Below are positions 33,601 through 44,512 of a stretch of DNA of 64,000 nucleotides, piece by piece. The translations under genes and the position numbers were made by a program. The notes under the pieces were generated by a model that was given only the letters and a program-made list of their open reading frames with translations, ran no database searches and was not told where the DNA came from. Within the stretch, counting starts at the first letter, position 1; each line of letters opens with the position of its first letter. Location: assembly GCA_020736575.1 (NCBI GenBank), contig JAGPYM010000047.1:158974-222973 (forward strand), in the 5' to 3' direction. This stretch comes from Thelonectria olida (lineage: Eukaryota > Ascomycota > Sordariomycetes > Hypocreales > Nectriaceae).

Positions 33601-34180
33601 GGCCGCGAGATAAATTATGATTGGTTGCTAATAGTGCGAATGTGTGTGTGTGTGCGTTTCAAGTTGATGGCTAAAAAGAATGCATACTGATGACGCGAAA
33701 AGGTTACCAGTGGTATTGTTGAAAGGTCTAAGTTGCCTACGTCTGAGAGGAGCACAGCTCCTTACATAGTATCCACATCCCAGCCACCAGCAGATCGGAC
33801 CATCTTAGTCATACGGTCTCAACACATACGACTCCCTTCGCTAGGTGATAGGATCTGGGGATACCTCAAGAAAATGTAAATTTTCGGCTCTTTTGCAAGC
33901 CGATATGTATGAGATGATGGTTTTTACTTCGGAACAAGTTCTCGGATCTGAAAATGGGCTCCTCGGTGAGTTTGGTCATGTCCATGGAATGCTCGGGTTT
34001 TTCGGAATGATTTGGAGTCTCGGGACTTTTCTTCGGAAGGACTGACGATCATTGAGTTAGGGCAAGACAGACAACACGTGGAATCCTCCAAAATGATTGA
34101 GTATATATCTATAGAATTTTCATGGAGATACAATGTCTCATCTATCAACTCAATAACTTACCAGAGTCACTTGTGGCACA
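33601..34180. promoter_or_regulatory. Divergent promoter between ene-reductase and P450
   Basis: The space contains three TTCGGAA heptamers (33928-33934, 34001-34007, 34032-34038) and further CTCGG units (about 33941, 33962, 33992, 34019), giving eight TCGG cores within about 150 bp. The clustering is seen directly. Recognition by a common zinc-cluster regulator is inference. Confidence 0.5.
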
Positions 34181-35923
34181 ATGGGTTTACTTTCTAGCCT
34201 TGTGTCTGTCTTCAGTGACCACGATGTGGTCGAAATAGGCGCAATCTTCGCTGTTCTCGTAAGTACACACACTGGGCGAAATTCAGGTGCACTAAAACTG
34301 AACAAGAAAACATAGATGACAGTATACATGGTCGCAGTGGGGTTTTACAATCTTTACTTGCACCCGCTCTCCAAACAGCCTGGTCCTCGTCTAGCAGCCT
34401 CGACACGCCTGTGGTATTGTTGGCACTGCGTTCGGGGAACTCTGATTTACGCCGTGCATGATGCTCACAAGAAATACGGAGACATGGTTCGCATTGCTCC
34501 TGATGAGCTGTCGTGTATTACCGCAGAAGCCTGGAAGGACATCTACGGCCATCGAGCAGGTAAAGAGGAGATGATGAAGGACCCCACGTTTTATTCCAGC
34601 ATAAGCTCTGGACCTGGAAGTATTATTAATGCTGAGAGGAGCCGCCATGGGCACCTTCGCAAGAAGGCCAGCCATGGCTTCTCCGAGGTAGCGTTGAGGA
34701 GCCAGGAACATGTCATCAAAAGTTATGCAGGCCTAGTCATCACCCGCCTGGAAGAGAATATCGCAGCCGGAAACTCAACCATCGACATAGTCAAATGGCT
34801 AAACGTGAGTCCGTTCCAAACATCCCAAGAGTATGTACGGTCTAACTCATTTAGTTCTTCACCTTCGACGTGATGGGAGAGCTGGTCTTCGGCCAGTCAT
34901 TTGAATGCCTCGACAACTCGGGTTATCATCCGTGGGTTCAGTTGATATTCGACTCGGTCAAAGCCGGGGGCTTTTTCAGATGCTCCAAATACTGGCCTTG
35001 GCTCACCCCGCTAGTCCGACAGCTCATACCCTCAGACATCCGCCAACGACGAGTCGAGCAGCGGCTGATGGCAAAGGAGAAGGCAGATTATCGGAAATCT
35101 ATTTCAGACGGCAGGCAAGACCTCATCTCGGGATTTCTTAAACCCGACAGCGGTGTAATGCCTCACGAGTATCAGAGCACTGTTGAGACCTTGATCATCG
35201 CTGGCAGTGAAACGACGGCAACTTTGATGTCTGGGGTAACTTACTATCTTGTCAGGGACGCCAAGCGAATGGCAATCCTACAGGATGAAGTTCGAAAGGC
35301 TTTTTCATCTACTAAAGAGATCAACTACGACAACGTTAAAAAGCTGCCATATTTAACGGCGTGTTTGGACGAAGCTCTTCGGATCTATCCTCCAGTTGCA
35401 GACACGTTTCCACGGAACACGGGGCCTAGATCAGAGGTCATAAATGGCCAGCTTATCCCACCTTGGGTGAGTTAACGGACATGTTTATTCCACTGGTATG
35501 TGGTCACTAAACAAACATCTATCAGACAACAATCGGAGTGAATCATTGGTCCACGAATCACTCGCCTCGGAACTACACTCGTCCGGACGATTTCATTCCT
35601 GAGCGCTGGCTTGAGGGCCAGACCGGGTTCGAAAATGATAAGAAAGACGTGACGCGGCCCTTTCATATTGGTCCACGAAATTGCCTTGGCCGGAAGTAAG
35701 TGCTTCTTCACCCTTCACTATTACAATGCCTTGTATGCTTAGCCGCTTACAAGCCAAATTAATCAGCCTAGCCTACTTTGAAATGAGACTTTTGATTGCA
35801 AAATTGTTCTGGCGCTTTGACTTTGAACTTGATCATCGCTCATTGCAATGGAATGAGCAGAAGGCTTTTCTCCTTTGGGAGAAGCCTCCTATGTATATTA
35901 AGCTCAAACTCTGGCCTCAGTAG
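34181..35923 (+). CDS. Cytochrome P450 monooxygenase
   Basis: Five exons (34181-34258, 34316-34804, 34855-35466, 35526-35695, 35743-35923) join in frame to 509 residues. Introns are 47-59 nt with good GT-AG ends. An N-terminal hydrophobic anchor (about residues 18-40) precedes the Pro-rich hinge LHPLSKQPGPRL. YGDMVRIAPDELS is typical of fungal P450s. The I-helix motif AGSETT, the ExxR in DEALRIYPP, the PERW block (FIPERWLEG) and the heme loop FHIGPRNCLG, with the axial Cys, are present. The last motif is completed across the final intron. It should hydroxylate or oxidise a lipophilic substrate at the ER membrane. The divergent arrangement with the ene-reductase argues for co-regulation. Confidence 0.94.
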
Positions 35924-36250
35924 CTACAAGTGCAGGTACCGAGCAGGTGTTTATATTAGAGGGCAATTGGTGTCTGAGGCGTTCTTCTAGGTGGAATGCC
36001 ATAGGGAAGCTTGCAGCAGTCTCTTTACAGTGGGATTATCTTGGCTAGAAAGTCAATATAGTCATTATAGTTGGTACCTCTTATATATACTAAAAGGATA
36101 ACTGTCTGTTCTATCTCTTCTTCTCTCTGAGTCTCTATAATCTCGCAACATTTGTCTTCCGCGTTCTACTTCCTCAAGGATGTAGCTCAGACCGTACCTT
36201 TCATGATTTTGGCAATTGAGACAATTAGCAACTAGCCCATCTCAACTCCG
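35924..36250. other. Gene-less stretch
   Basis: Downstream region of the P450 gene. Nothing further is supported. Confidence 0.45.
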
Positions 36251-36514
36251 TCATCCCCAACAGTAACTCAGTGCTAAGTAATGTTGTTGCTCGTCTAGAG
36301 GTAGATCTTTTGTGCAAACTAGGCGAAGGGCCAGGTCTGCGTGGTTCCCGACCCCAATCAGTCGAGTGAGCATGAGCAAGCGACTTCCTGCGGCCTCGTT
36401 GCGAACCCAGTTGCACCTGTCATGCTCGTGCTGGCACTTGCTTGTTGACCCAAGCGGCCGCCAGCTCGAAGCTCGCGGTAGATAGTGTTGCCGGCTGGAG
36501 CCTTTCCCAAGCAA
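36251..36514 (-). pseudogene. HET-domain N-terminal fragment
   Basis: The frame reads CQHEHDRCNWVRNEAAGSRL, then TRLIGVGNHADLALRLVCT and finally YLALSYCWG, the hallmark start of the fungal HET (heterokaryon incompatibility) domain. It stops (TGA) right after CWG. The rest of the domain is not found on either side. HET proteins trigger cell death upon non-self recognition. This one cannot work. Confidence 0.7.
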
Positions 36515-36917
36515 TATCTGAGGGTCGCACAGTCAGATCGCCTATCATGCAAGGCATTTCGCTGGTTATTACGGAAATAGGTTTTAGTATTAGGTGGAGC
36601 CAGCTACTCTAGGGCTCACTGGGCCCGATCATATAGCATGAGAGTGACACAGTACTTTAGTTTCCAGGCGGGAGCGCGTGGTTAAGGTCAGCCATGTCGG
36701 AAAGGATATTTAAAGGATTCTCAGAGCTAGTCTCATCTGGAAGATAAAATACTATAAGAAGAATTGAAATAAAGCACTGAATTTGCAAGATTGAGTGTAG
36801 ATAGAAAGTCAAATGTGTGAGTGTGTGAGTGTAGTTCTTCTGGTGGGCATCTGTGACTTTGTCGTTGGCTGCTGGGGTTTGAGAGCAGCTTCCAAGGTCC
36901 ATAGGAAGAAGAGGCGA

Positions 36918-37815
36918 TCAGGCTTTACAGACACCATTGACGCAGGTGTTCGGATTCTGACAAGGAACACTAGCACTGCATGACCACCCCGTACAACTGC
37001 GAAGTAAGTCAATCAGCACAGCCGAAATGTAGATAATCGTGAATCCACTTACCCCCAGTTACATGCTTCATCGCTGCAGATTCCATCCGGGCTTAGGCAA
37101 GTAAGTCCGCTATTGCAAATCGTGGTCTGTCCATCACATTTGGCTCCGAGACAGCCCGCACATGCAGTCGAAGTTCCCTGTGGCGCTGAGGCGATGATAC
37201 CGGCGGTTGGCAGGACAGCACCATCCGCTGTATATTGGGTGTTGATGCTTCCGGTGAACTCCCACTTAACAAGGTTGATGACTTTGTTCTTGTCGCCGTT
37301 TGGGTTGCCGTGCAATGTAGAAAACCCGTCAATCATGATGTCGATGGACGCGGGGTCTGCAATCAATGCGTGAGACACGATGAACCAGTCGAGGAACCAG
37401 GCAATAACATACCCTCACCCAAGCATCATCAAACGCATCACCAAGGTACATGAGCTCGGACTTTCTCGTAGAAGGGTCTGTGACCAGGGCTTCTAAGCCG
37501 CAATATTTGCGGATGTCCTCACGCTATGCGGTTGGGTTAGAGCCGTAGGTAGCTCCGCCCATGGCCTTGAGGGACTGCAGAGAAGACTGTTAGAGACTTT
37601 GACATGAAAGGATTGATCTTTACTTACTACGGCAAACAAAGGATCGCTGTCGGCGTACTTGAAGCCACACCAGCTGATTCTCGTGGTGTCGTCTGGGCGG
37701 CGTTTGCGCGATACCACGAGACAATCCCACTCTGTGGTCCTGCAAAGAAACCAGACGGCACATTGACGGGATAGATGTTTGCAGACACTGGAACCTACTG
37801 CACCAATTACCCATC
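36918..37815 (-). pseudogene. Secreted-type Cys-rich protein, C-terminal part with in-frame stop
   Basis: Four exons can be joined on the minus strand. The first reads TTEWDCLVVSRKRRP and SWCGFKYADSDPLFAV. The second reads SLKAMGGATYGSNPTA, an in-frame TAG (37524-37526), then REDIRKYCGL and SELMYLGDAFDDAW. The third has DPASIDIMIDGFSTLHGNPN and a Cys-rich stretch with CAGCLGAKCDGQTTIC. The last is CTGWSCSASVPCQNPNTC, ending CVNGVCKA and a stop at 36918. Introns are GT-AG. The Cys repeats resemble C-terminal binding modules of large fungal chitinase-like or LysM proteins, but this is uncertain. The 5' part, including any signal peptide, is missing. The nearest upstream landmark is the pogo insertion at 37948. 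Confidence 0.6.
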
Positions 37816-37947
37816 GTAGTCTGACAAACTACATGCTTTTCGTCGGTGTGCCCCAATCCCTGCCAAGTAAGGTGACGAATTACAATCTTTTCGTTTGTGC
37901 ACGGTTTTAAGGTTTCTTCTCCTGAATATCCCCATTAAACTAACGTA

Positions 37948-39791
37948 TGATAAGCGAGCGGTCCGAACAAGCGAACGGTCCCTTTTTCACTTTCACACTC
38001 TTCTTCTTTTTTCAACTACTATTCCTCCCCAACCCAACATGCCACTACCAAATAAAGAAGCAAATATCAATCTTGCCCTTCAAGCCCTGCAAAATAACCC
38101 TCAATTACGCGTCAAACGCGCTGCTCGGATCTATAGCATATCGCACACAACCCTACGGCGCCGACTCGACGGTATACCTTCTCGACGCGATATTATGCCT
38201 AATTCGCGTAAACTATCTGATCTAGAGGAACAGACTATCATTGAGTATGTTCTTGACCTAGATTCGCGAGGATTTCCTCCACGACTTAGTGGTGTAAAAG
38301 AAATGGCCAACCGATTGCTCGCTGACCGCGACGCGTTACCTGTTGGCAAGCGCTGGGCTTCCAACTTCGTCAGGCGACACCCAGAGCTCACGACGCGTTT
38401 TAATCGTAAATATGACTATCAGAGAGCTAAATGTGAAGATCCGACCATTATTCGCGACTGGTTCTCGCTCGTAGAGAACACAATTGCGAAATATGGCATT
38501 ACCCTAACGGATATCTATAACTTTGATGAGACCGGCTTTATGATGGGCCTCATTGCAAGCGGTATGGTCGTCACAAGTGCAGAAAGGCATGGAAGACCAA
38601 AATCAGTCCAGCCTGGAAATCGAGAATGGGTTACAGTCATCCAGGCTATCAATGCGGAAGGGTGGGCAATCCAGCCGTTCATCGTGGTTGCGGGCCAATA
38701 TCACCTATCTAGCTGGTACCAAGAAAGCAACCTCCCGGGCGATTGGGCTATCACCACAACCAAAAATGGCTGGACCGACAACGAGACGGGCCTTGAGTGG
38801 ATCAAGCACTTCGATCGGCACACAAAGACCCGATCAAATGGTCGCTATCGCCTTCTGATCCTCGATGGGCACGAAAGCCACCACTCGACCGACTTTGAGA
38901 CATATTGCCAGGATAACAACATCGTCACGCCTTGTATGCCGCCTCATTCGTCTCACCTACTCCAGCCTCTCGATGTCGGGTGCTTTGGGCGCTCAAACAC
39001 GCCTACGGTCGGCAAATAGAGCATTTGATCAGATGCTCTATAACCCACATTTCGAAGACCGAGTTCTTTGAAGCCTTTGACGCCGCTTTTCAAGCCGCAA
39101 TGACAGAAAGCAACATTCGGGGGGCTTTAGAGGAGGAGGTCTTGTTCCTCTAGACCCGGAAAGTGTAACATCTAAGCTTGATATTCAGCTGCGGACTCCA
39201 ACACCTATCGAAGAGGAGGCTAGTCTTCCGGACCCTTGGGTCTCAAAGACTCCAAAGACCGTCCTTGAGGCTAGCTCTCAGTCTGAGTTCCTCAAAAGAC
39301 GAGTTCAAAGGCACCAAAGCAGCTCTCCAACATCTATTTTTGAAGCTATTGAGTCGCTTTCTAAGGGAACAAAGGCAATAATGCATCAGATGGCTTTAAT
39401 GAAGTCCGAGATCCAGATCCTTCGACAGGCGAATGAGACCCTTGGCAGGCGACGTAGAGCAAAAAAGACACGCCTGCGCAATGGAGGAAAGATGACTCTA
39501 GATGAGGGAAGGGATTCAGTTGATCAGAAGGATGTCGATACGCAGATAGTGGCCGAATCGTCGAGAAGTCGTGGTCAAGGAAGGTCGGCGCGACCGAAGG
39601 AAAGGCGGTGTGGAACGTGCGGCAATATCGGTCATAATGCAAGAACATGTCAGATTGTTATTGAGATATCTGGGGAGGAGTATAGTATTTAGTTTTGATT
39701 GATTAGATGCTTTGTTGTGGTTTTAGAGAAGAATCTGTAATATACGTAGTGAAAAACGGACCGTTCGTTTGTTCGGACCGCTCGCTTATCA
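37948..39791 (+). mobile_element. pogo/Fot1-type transposon with 34-bp terminal repeats
   Basis: Both ends carry TGATAAGCGAGCGGTCCG followed by AACAA(G/A)CGAACGGTCC, inverted with respect to each other and differing at one base. Within each repeat the unit GCGARCGGTCC occurs twice. TA flanks both ends (37946-37947 and 39792-39793). The 1,844-bp element holds one transposase gene with two frame breaks. Deleting the element and one TA restores the palindromic target TAACGTATACGTTA. Confidence 0.92.
38039..39691 (+). pseudogene. pogo/Fot1 transposase with two frameshifts
   Basis: ATG at 38039 (MPLPNKEANINLALQALQNN). The helix-turn-helix DNA-binding region (RAARIYSISHTTLRRRLDG) is followed by the CENP-B-like second domain (KRWASNFVRRHPELTTRFNR). 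The DDE domain shows YNFDETGF, LLILDGHESHHS and SHLLQPLDVGCFG. A one-base loss in a G run at about 38990 and a second break near 39130 interrupt the frame. Downstream the reading continues (LVPLDPESVTSKLDIQLRTP) and ends with a zinc knuckle, CGTCGNIGHNARTC, followed by a stop at 39691. The rest is well preserved, so inactivation looks recent. Confidence 0.88.
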
Positions 39792-39893
39792 TATACGTTA
39801 TCCCGATTTTTCTCCACTGACCTTAAAAAAATGGAAATCTAGTAGAATTCATTTTGCTATGGAACACGAGGTGTCATGGCTTAACCCTTGAGT

Positions 39894-41172
39894 CTAGCCG
39901 CTTACTTCGCTGACTGACCATCCATTCAGTCGAAGCTTTACCAAACGATCCAGCTCAGTAGAACCATCCTCCCGAACGCCATTTTCCTCCATATCTTGCA
40001 GCATTTTATCGATGTAGTACCCTGCTGCAGAGAGGTGGAGAATATGGGCAATCGCACTATGGATGGCGAGAAGTCGAGGCGAAGGAGGGTCTATACTTCG
40101 GGTTTCTGTGAGATGGAGTGTTCGAGTGATAGGGAGAAGGCCCCCAAAGAGCTCCGGTGGGAGGAAGGTATTGATTCGATAGGTATGCGCTTGCTGGTCA
40201 ATGGGCTCGAAAAAGATTCGAAAGTCGCCGAACCATAGATGCAGGCTATGGGTGAGGGTCATGGCATTGCGAGGTCGATCGATGTCAGTGCCTTCAACTA
40301 GGAATGCAGCCCCGCTGTCGAACATATTGAGAATCGCCAGTGCAGCTTCCTTAGAAGGGTCCTAGAAGAAAGTACTTAGTAAGGAGGAAGCTTTGTCAAG
40401 TAAGAGTTCATACTAATTGCAAGTTTGCGTTGACCTGTGTAAGCGAATGTGGCAGGATATGTGCCACCTCGAGAGCGTCAAAAGCTTGCCCTGCAAGAGA
40501 GATTCCATCGTCGTCCCGAGCCTGATCACCATATCTAGTCATGCGTTTAAATGCCTCGTTCTGGTCAAACCTGCGTGATATCACGCAACGACGGCGATCG
40601 CGGATCAGACAAGCACCGCGGAGAGCTGAAACCCGTTCCGGCGTTCCAGCAAAATTTTGCCCTTCTGATTGGATTCTTTGGACTGCGGAATGGGTTGCAG
40701 GCGAAGGTTGGGGAGTCTTCTTAGTAGAAGCCTTCACTATGAGAGCAAAGATGGTTAGAGATCAATTGCGGACGAAGAAAGGTCATAAGACCATACATGG
40801 CAAAAAGAAATTGTCGAACAGATACTCGGCAAAGTTGAACAAGGAAGTGCGGAGCTCGGCCTCCAGGTCTGCGTCACCCAAATCGATGGTCTCCTCCCCG
40901 TCAATGGGAAGAGCCGCGGACTGAAAGAACGCACGCAGGAAGTTGCCCTTGGATTCTTCAGAACGCGCATATTCGTACGTAAGGCGGACAAGTTTTATAC
41001 GGTCGTATTCACCACTGCTGCTGCTGCCGGAAACATCGAAATGGTTGATTATTTGGTAGAATCGACGGCTGGCTGAGAGGCGCTGACCCGGTCCTAGGGG
41101 AGGCTGTGTGGAGAAATCAATGATGCCTTCGAGGGATGATTGGTGACGATGAAGAGCAGATGCAGGCGCCAT
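39894..41172 (-). CDS. HNH-nuclease-domain protein
   Basis: Three exons (41172-40797, 40736-40414, 40361-39894) with introns of 60 and 52 nt join in frame to 388 residues. Start at ATG 41172 (MAPASALHRHQSS). The N-terminal part is helical (RLTYEYARSEESKGNFLRAF). The HNH-type core is RDRRRCVISRRFD, then EVAHILPHSL, then, across the second intron, NAMTLTHSLHLWFGDFRIFF, as in the fungal HNH_2 family. The paired Cys/His and Asn-His positions fit a metal-dependent nuclease fold. Such genes are numerous and mostly uncharacterised in moulds. No signal peptide. It appears intact and directly follows the pogo element. Confidence 0.85.
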
Positions 41173-42325
41173 CGCCTTTGGCGTAGTGTTTGTGATGCGC
41201 AACAGTTTTCTGAAGGGGTTTAGTATTGTTGAAGACAGAAGAGTAAATGGTGTGGCTGGGACGAGAAGCGGGGTGTGGTGATGTTTTGGGTAGGCGGTGA
41301 GAGAGATAAGTCTGATAAGATGGCAGAATTACTAAAATCGTCCAAGTGAGTTTTCTAGGGACCCCGATTAGCGTTGCACAATCAATGAGTGCACGAACGG
41401 AAAGTGTGTATTTTAGTAAATTACAAGCGATCCTTTGTACAGTAGGTTTACCCGGCCCCGCACACGGCACTCGAGATGTGATGGTTTATCGATAAAGAGT
41501 CCACGCGAAGCTGCGGGCAGTCGCACTCTCAAAGAACAATGACATCGCAAAGAAACTGAAGAGCGTGCAAGCGCACCGCAACCTCTGTCACGACAGTCAA
41601 CCCTTACCTTGAAACATGCCATGCGCTCAGCCTTGCTCTCAAAGTGGTAACCGACCGCTCCGATACAACCAACGCTCCCGAGCGGTCCTCCACCGATCAT
41701 CCCGTGAACCACCATCTGGAATCAGTAATCCTTCAGGCCCTCATGATCAGCGTGGACTGTGATATAGAATGTGCCGTGATACTGAATGTACCGTGGTATG
41801 TTTAAGTGGAACCACCCGGCCTCCCCCGCCCGGGGAAGTCTTGGGGCCCCATACCCCAGGAATTTAGCACGACCGATCCAAGTATACAGGAAGAGGCTAT
41901 TTGAAACCAAGAGCTATAATGGATGGTACTGTAGGGTTGATGATTGTTGTAGACGAGTTATTTATAGAACTCAGCACGCGCTCGTCCGTGCTCATCACTC
42001 TAATTTTACTGTAATCCTGTGATACGGTGGGCGACTATTGTATGGTTACGAAGTGTAGAAACATACTCTAAATGAGTGACAATGAACACTAGCCTAGTCC
42101 TCTCCGCATTTGCGTCACGGCATTGGGAAAACCCAGTGGGAAAACCAATGCCGAGGGGCTTCATGACTATCAAGATTCGCTGAGTATCTTAACCAGAACC
42201 TAAAAGCAACTGAAGGAGAAATCCCTAGCCCACAGTCATCAATAACGATAACGTAAAATAGTTGATATCTTATCGAGACCGCCAACATCCCAATACACTC
42301 CCTGCACATCGTCAAGCGCAACGGA
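41173..42325. other. Gene-less stretch
   Basis: No gene is supported. It contains one copy of a short dispersed repeat (41408-41452). Confidence 0.45.
41408..41452. repeat. Short dispersed repeat, copy 2
   Basis: Aligns with 14560-14605 in the same orientation. Shared cores are TTACAAGC and TACAGTAGG. Confidence 0.35.
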
Positions 42326-43132
42326 TCAATTGTCTGGGATTACATCCTGAATCCGATATCCTCCCATACTTGTCCCTCTAAAATCGTAGAATGATCTCGC
42401 GTCTTTTTTGTCCGACTCTTGAATCTGTGGGGGGAAATTGTAGCTCATGACTGAGAGCGGATTGTTGCTTCCCCACTGGATAGCGCCCCCTTCTTGGGCC
42501 GCAAACTCATGCCTGAGACCCAAAACATGTCCAAGTTCGTGCAGAAAGATATTGGTCATGTTGTTGGCCATGCCTGCCTGAAAGGCTCTCTGATATACGA
42601 AAACTGTATTGAGGTCATTCGAGTTCGGGAAGAAGCCTTTTGCAAGTGTGGAGCCTCCATCACCGCCGTAGGCCAGAACAAATGCGGCATCCTCAAGGTG
42701 GCTCACATAGTGAAACTTGACGCCGACTTTCAGGCTGTTCCACTTCTCGGCTGCTTGGTAAAGCTTATACGCGGCGTAATAGGCATGGCTAGGGGACGCC
42801 CAGCCATTCTTATATGCAGTGTAGTTGACCGTTTCCCCGGATTTCCAACGGGGGATCACACCCCATAGGCCAACCCAGATGTCTTCGGGGCCTGGCTTCT
42901 GCTCTTTCGGTCCCATTGGAGGGTCGGGCATTGACACTTGCGTGGCACAGTCGTACTTTGAGTCAGACAGTGACATGTCATCGCTTAGCTTGAGGCGGCC
43001 ATATTCTCTTTTGAGCTCCTCCAGAGTGCCGACTGTCTCCAGCCGTTCCTTCCCAATCCTCGCATGTAAGGCTTTTAGCAGTTGCCTCTTCTGCGAAGTC
43101 TTGTGACCGGTCGGGTGTTCGGTAGACACCAT
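42326..43132 (-). CDS. Metzincin-like zinc metalloprotease
   Basis: An intronless frame of 268 residues starts at ATG 43132. The zinc site HELGHVLGLRHE fits HExxHxxGxxH, and a downstream SVMSY supplies the Met-turn, together defining a metzincin. Upstream lies KWNSLKVGVKFHYVSH, then DAAFVLAYGGDGGSTLAKGF, the strand and edge motif of matrixin/astacin-like catalytic domains. The N-terminal 80 residues are charged and lack a signal peptide, so it is either intracellular or secreted unconventionally. Secreted orthologues with another start cannot be excluded. The frame is intact and has a following stop. Substrates are unknown. No protease inhibitor or partner gene is adjacent. Confidence 0.88.
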   Translation of the reverse strand: MVSTEHPTGHKTSQKRQLLKALHARIGKERLETVGTLEELKREYGRLKLSDDMSLSDSKYDCATQVSMPDPPMGPKEQKPGPEDIWVGLWGVIPRWKSGETVNYTAYKNGWASPSHAYYAAYKLYQAAEKWNSLKVGVKFHYVSHLEDAAFVLAYGGDGGSTLAKGFFPNSNDLNTVFVYQRAFQAGMANNMTNIFLHELGHVLGLRHEFAAQEGGAIQWGSNNPLSVMSYNFPPQIQESDKKDARSFYDFRGTSMGGYRIQDVIPDN

Positions 43133-44063
43133 GGTGTCAGGTCTTGCGGTGGTTCCACACCAGTCTCCTATGTTGGGATCCAGTTTAAATAGTCGAGGAA
43201 GTCAAATGGGGAAAAGGATTGTTAAAGGGGCAAGATGAATGATAGGTTTTAGACTCGGGGGCAACCACCCCTTTGTTTTAAATTGGCTCCTCTATGAGGG
43301 GACCTGTATCACATGTCATGGAAATAGATATCTTGGAGTGACCGCCCGAGATAGAACGATGCAATGGCGTTGCACTTATTGTCTATACTTCTGCGCCGCG
43401 TATGTGAGCACCTGCAGTAGGAAGCTCTCCAAAGGGTGCCCCGTCATGTGCGATCTTGTGGGCTAACTGTAACACCCTAAGTCGTTTCAATTGTCCCAGA
43501 GGATCGCTTCGTTAGTAGGGTTCTGCAACCCATTCTCGCCAGAGCGAGAAAGTTCCGCACTGGCCGATGTGGCTATAGCGGAAAACTTTATATTGAGATA
43601 TGACTATAAAACTTTAGCCACCTCCGATCACTCTGGTGGAATCGTTTCGAACGGCCGAATTATATGATAAATCAGCTGTGCCTACCAGCTGGTAGAACTT
43701 GTATTATCATTTAACTTTGACGTTGTTGCACCGGTGTTAACCAGGGCGGGAAATCCCTTCCTGCAGGTACCACGAGGCTAGCTGGAATGGGTATATTAGT
43801 AGATTTAAATGCAGAATGACGGCAGCACCACGTCGATACGAGAGTAAGGTGACCCGGCCGACAACTTTGAAGGAAGGACCAATTGGATGTCAAGAAATGC
43901 TTCTGTACGGCAAGTGCCGCTGCGTGGAAAACGGCCAGACATGCCTTGGCCGACGACGGCAACGTCGCAATGCGCAAGCGTCTGCTAAACGCCAATTTCG
44001 CGTTGACTGGTCATGATTGAATCATGATGTCGCCAATTAATTGCGCCTCGTAACTTTCCAACC
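43133..44063. other. Gene-less stretch
   Basis: Nothing supported. A short plus-strand frame with CQEMLLYGKCRCVENGQTCL (about 43885) has no recognised family. Confidence 0.4.
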
Positions 44064-44512
44064 CTATGCGCCGTTCTCGTCTGGGCGGCCCACATTTTCG
44101 GGAAACTCGGAGTTCACCTGAGCCGGATCCAGCAGGCGGTCCGAGCCAACCCCGGATGGGTAGAACCCCAGCAATGACTGAGTGTGATGTACCGGCCCGA
44201 TGGAGGGGTTCGGCTGGTATCGAGAAGTCGAAAGTGTGTATGTGTCCCTCATCCAAGATCAATGAGGCGTGTTGGAAACCAGGGAGGGGCGGTATTGCAT
44301 TTGGCTACCGTCTTCGGAAGTCTGCCATCCAAGTTCCCACCCGAGATGGTGCCTCCAAAGTCCAGCGAGATAATCATCTCCAAGAACCTCACGTGCTTCT
44401 TTTGCTAGTGCGGAGACTGCGACTAACTTGTCCCTGGACTTGGTCAGACGAGTGCGAGAGTATATCTCTACAACCTCCTGCCAAACACGATAGGCGTCGA
44501 ACGCTGGAAGAG
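44064..44512 (-). pseudogene. HET-protein mid/C-terminal relic
   Basis: The minus strand reads AYRVWQEVVEIYSRTRLTK, then RDKLVAVSALAKEAREVLG, then DDYLAGLWRHHLGWELGWQT and a degenerate P-x-W-S-W segment (TPH-stop-SWM). These are the conserved middle and end of HET-domain proteins. The SYCWG-containing start is missing, and the CWG fragment at 36251-36514 cannot be its own start because the order on the minus strand is reversed. At least one stop and frame changes are present. Confidence 0.68.
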
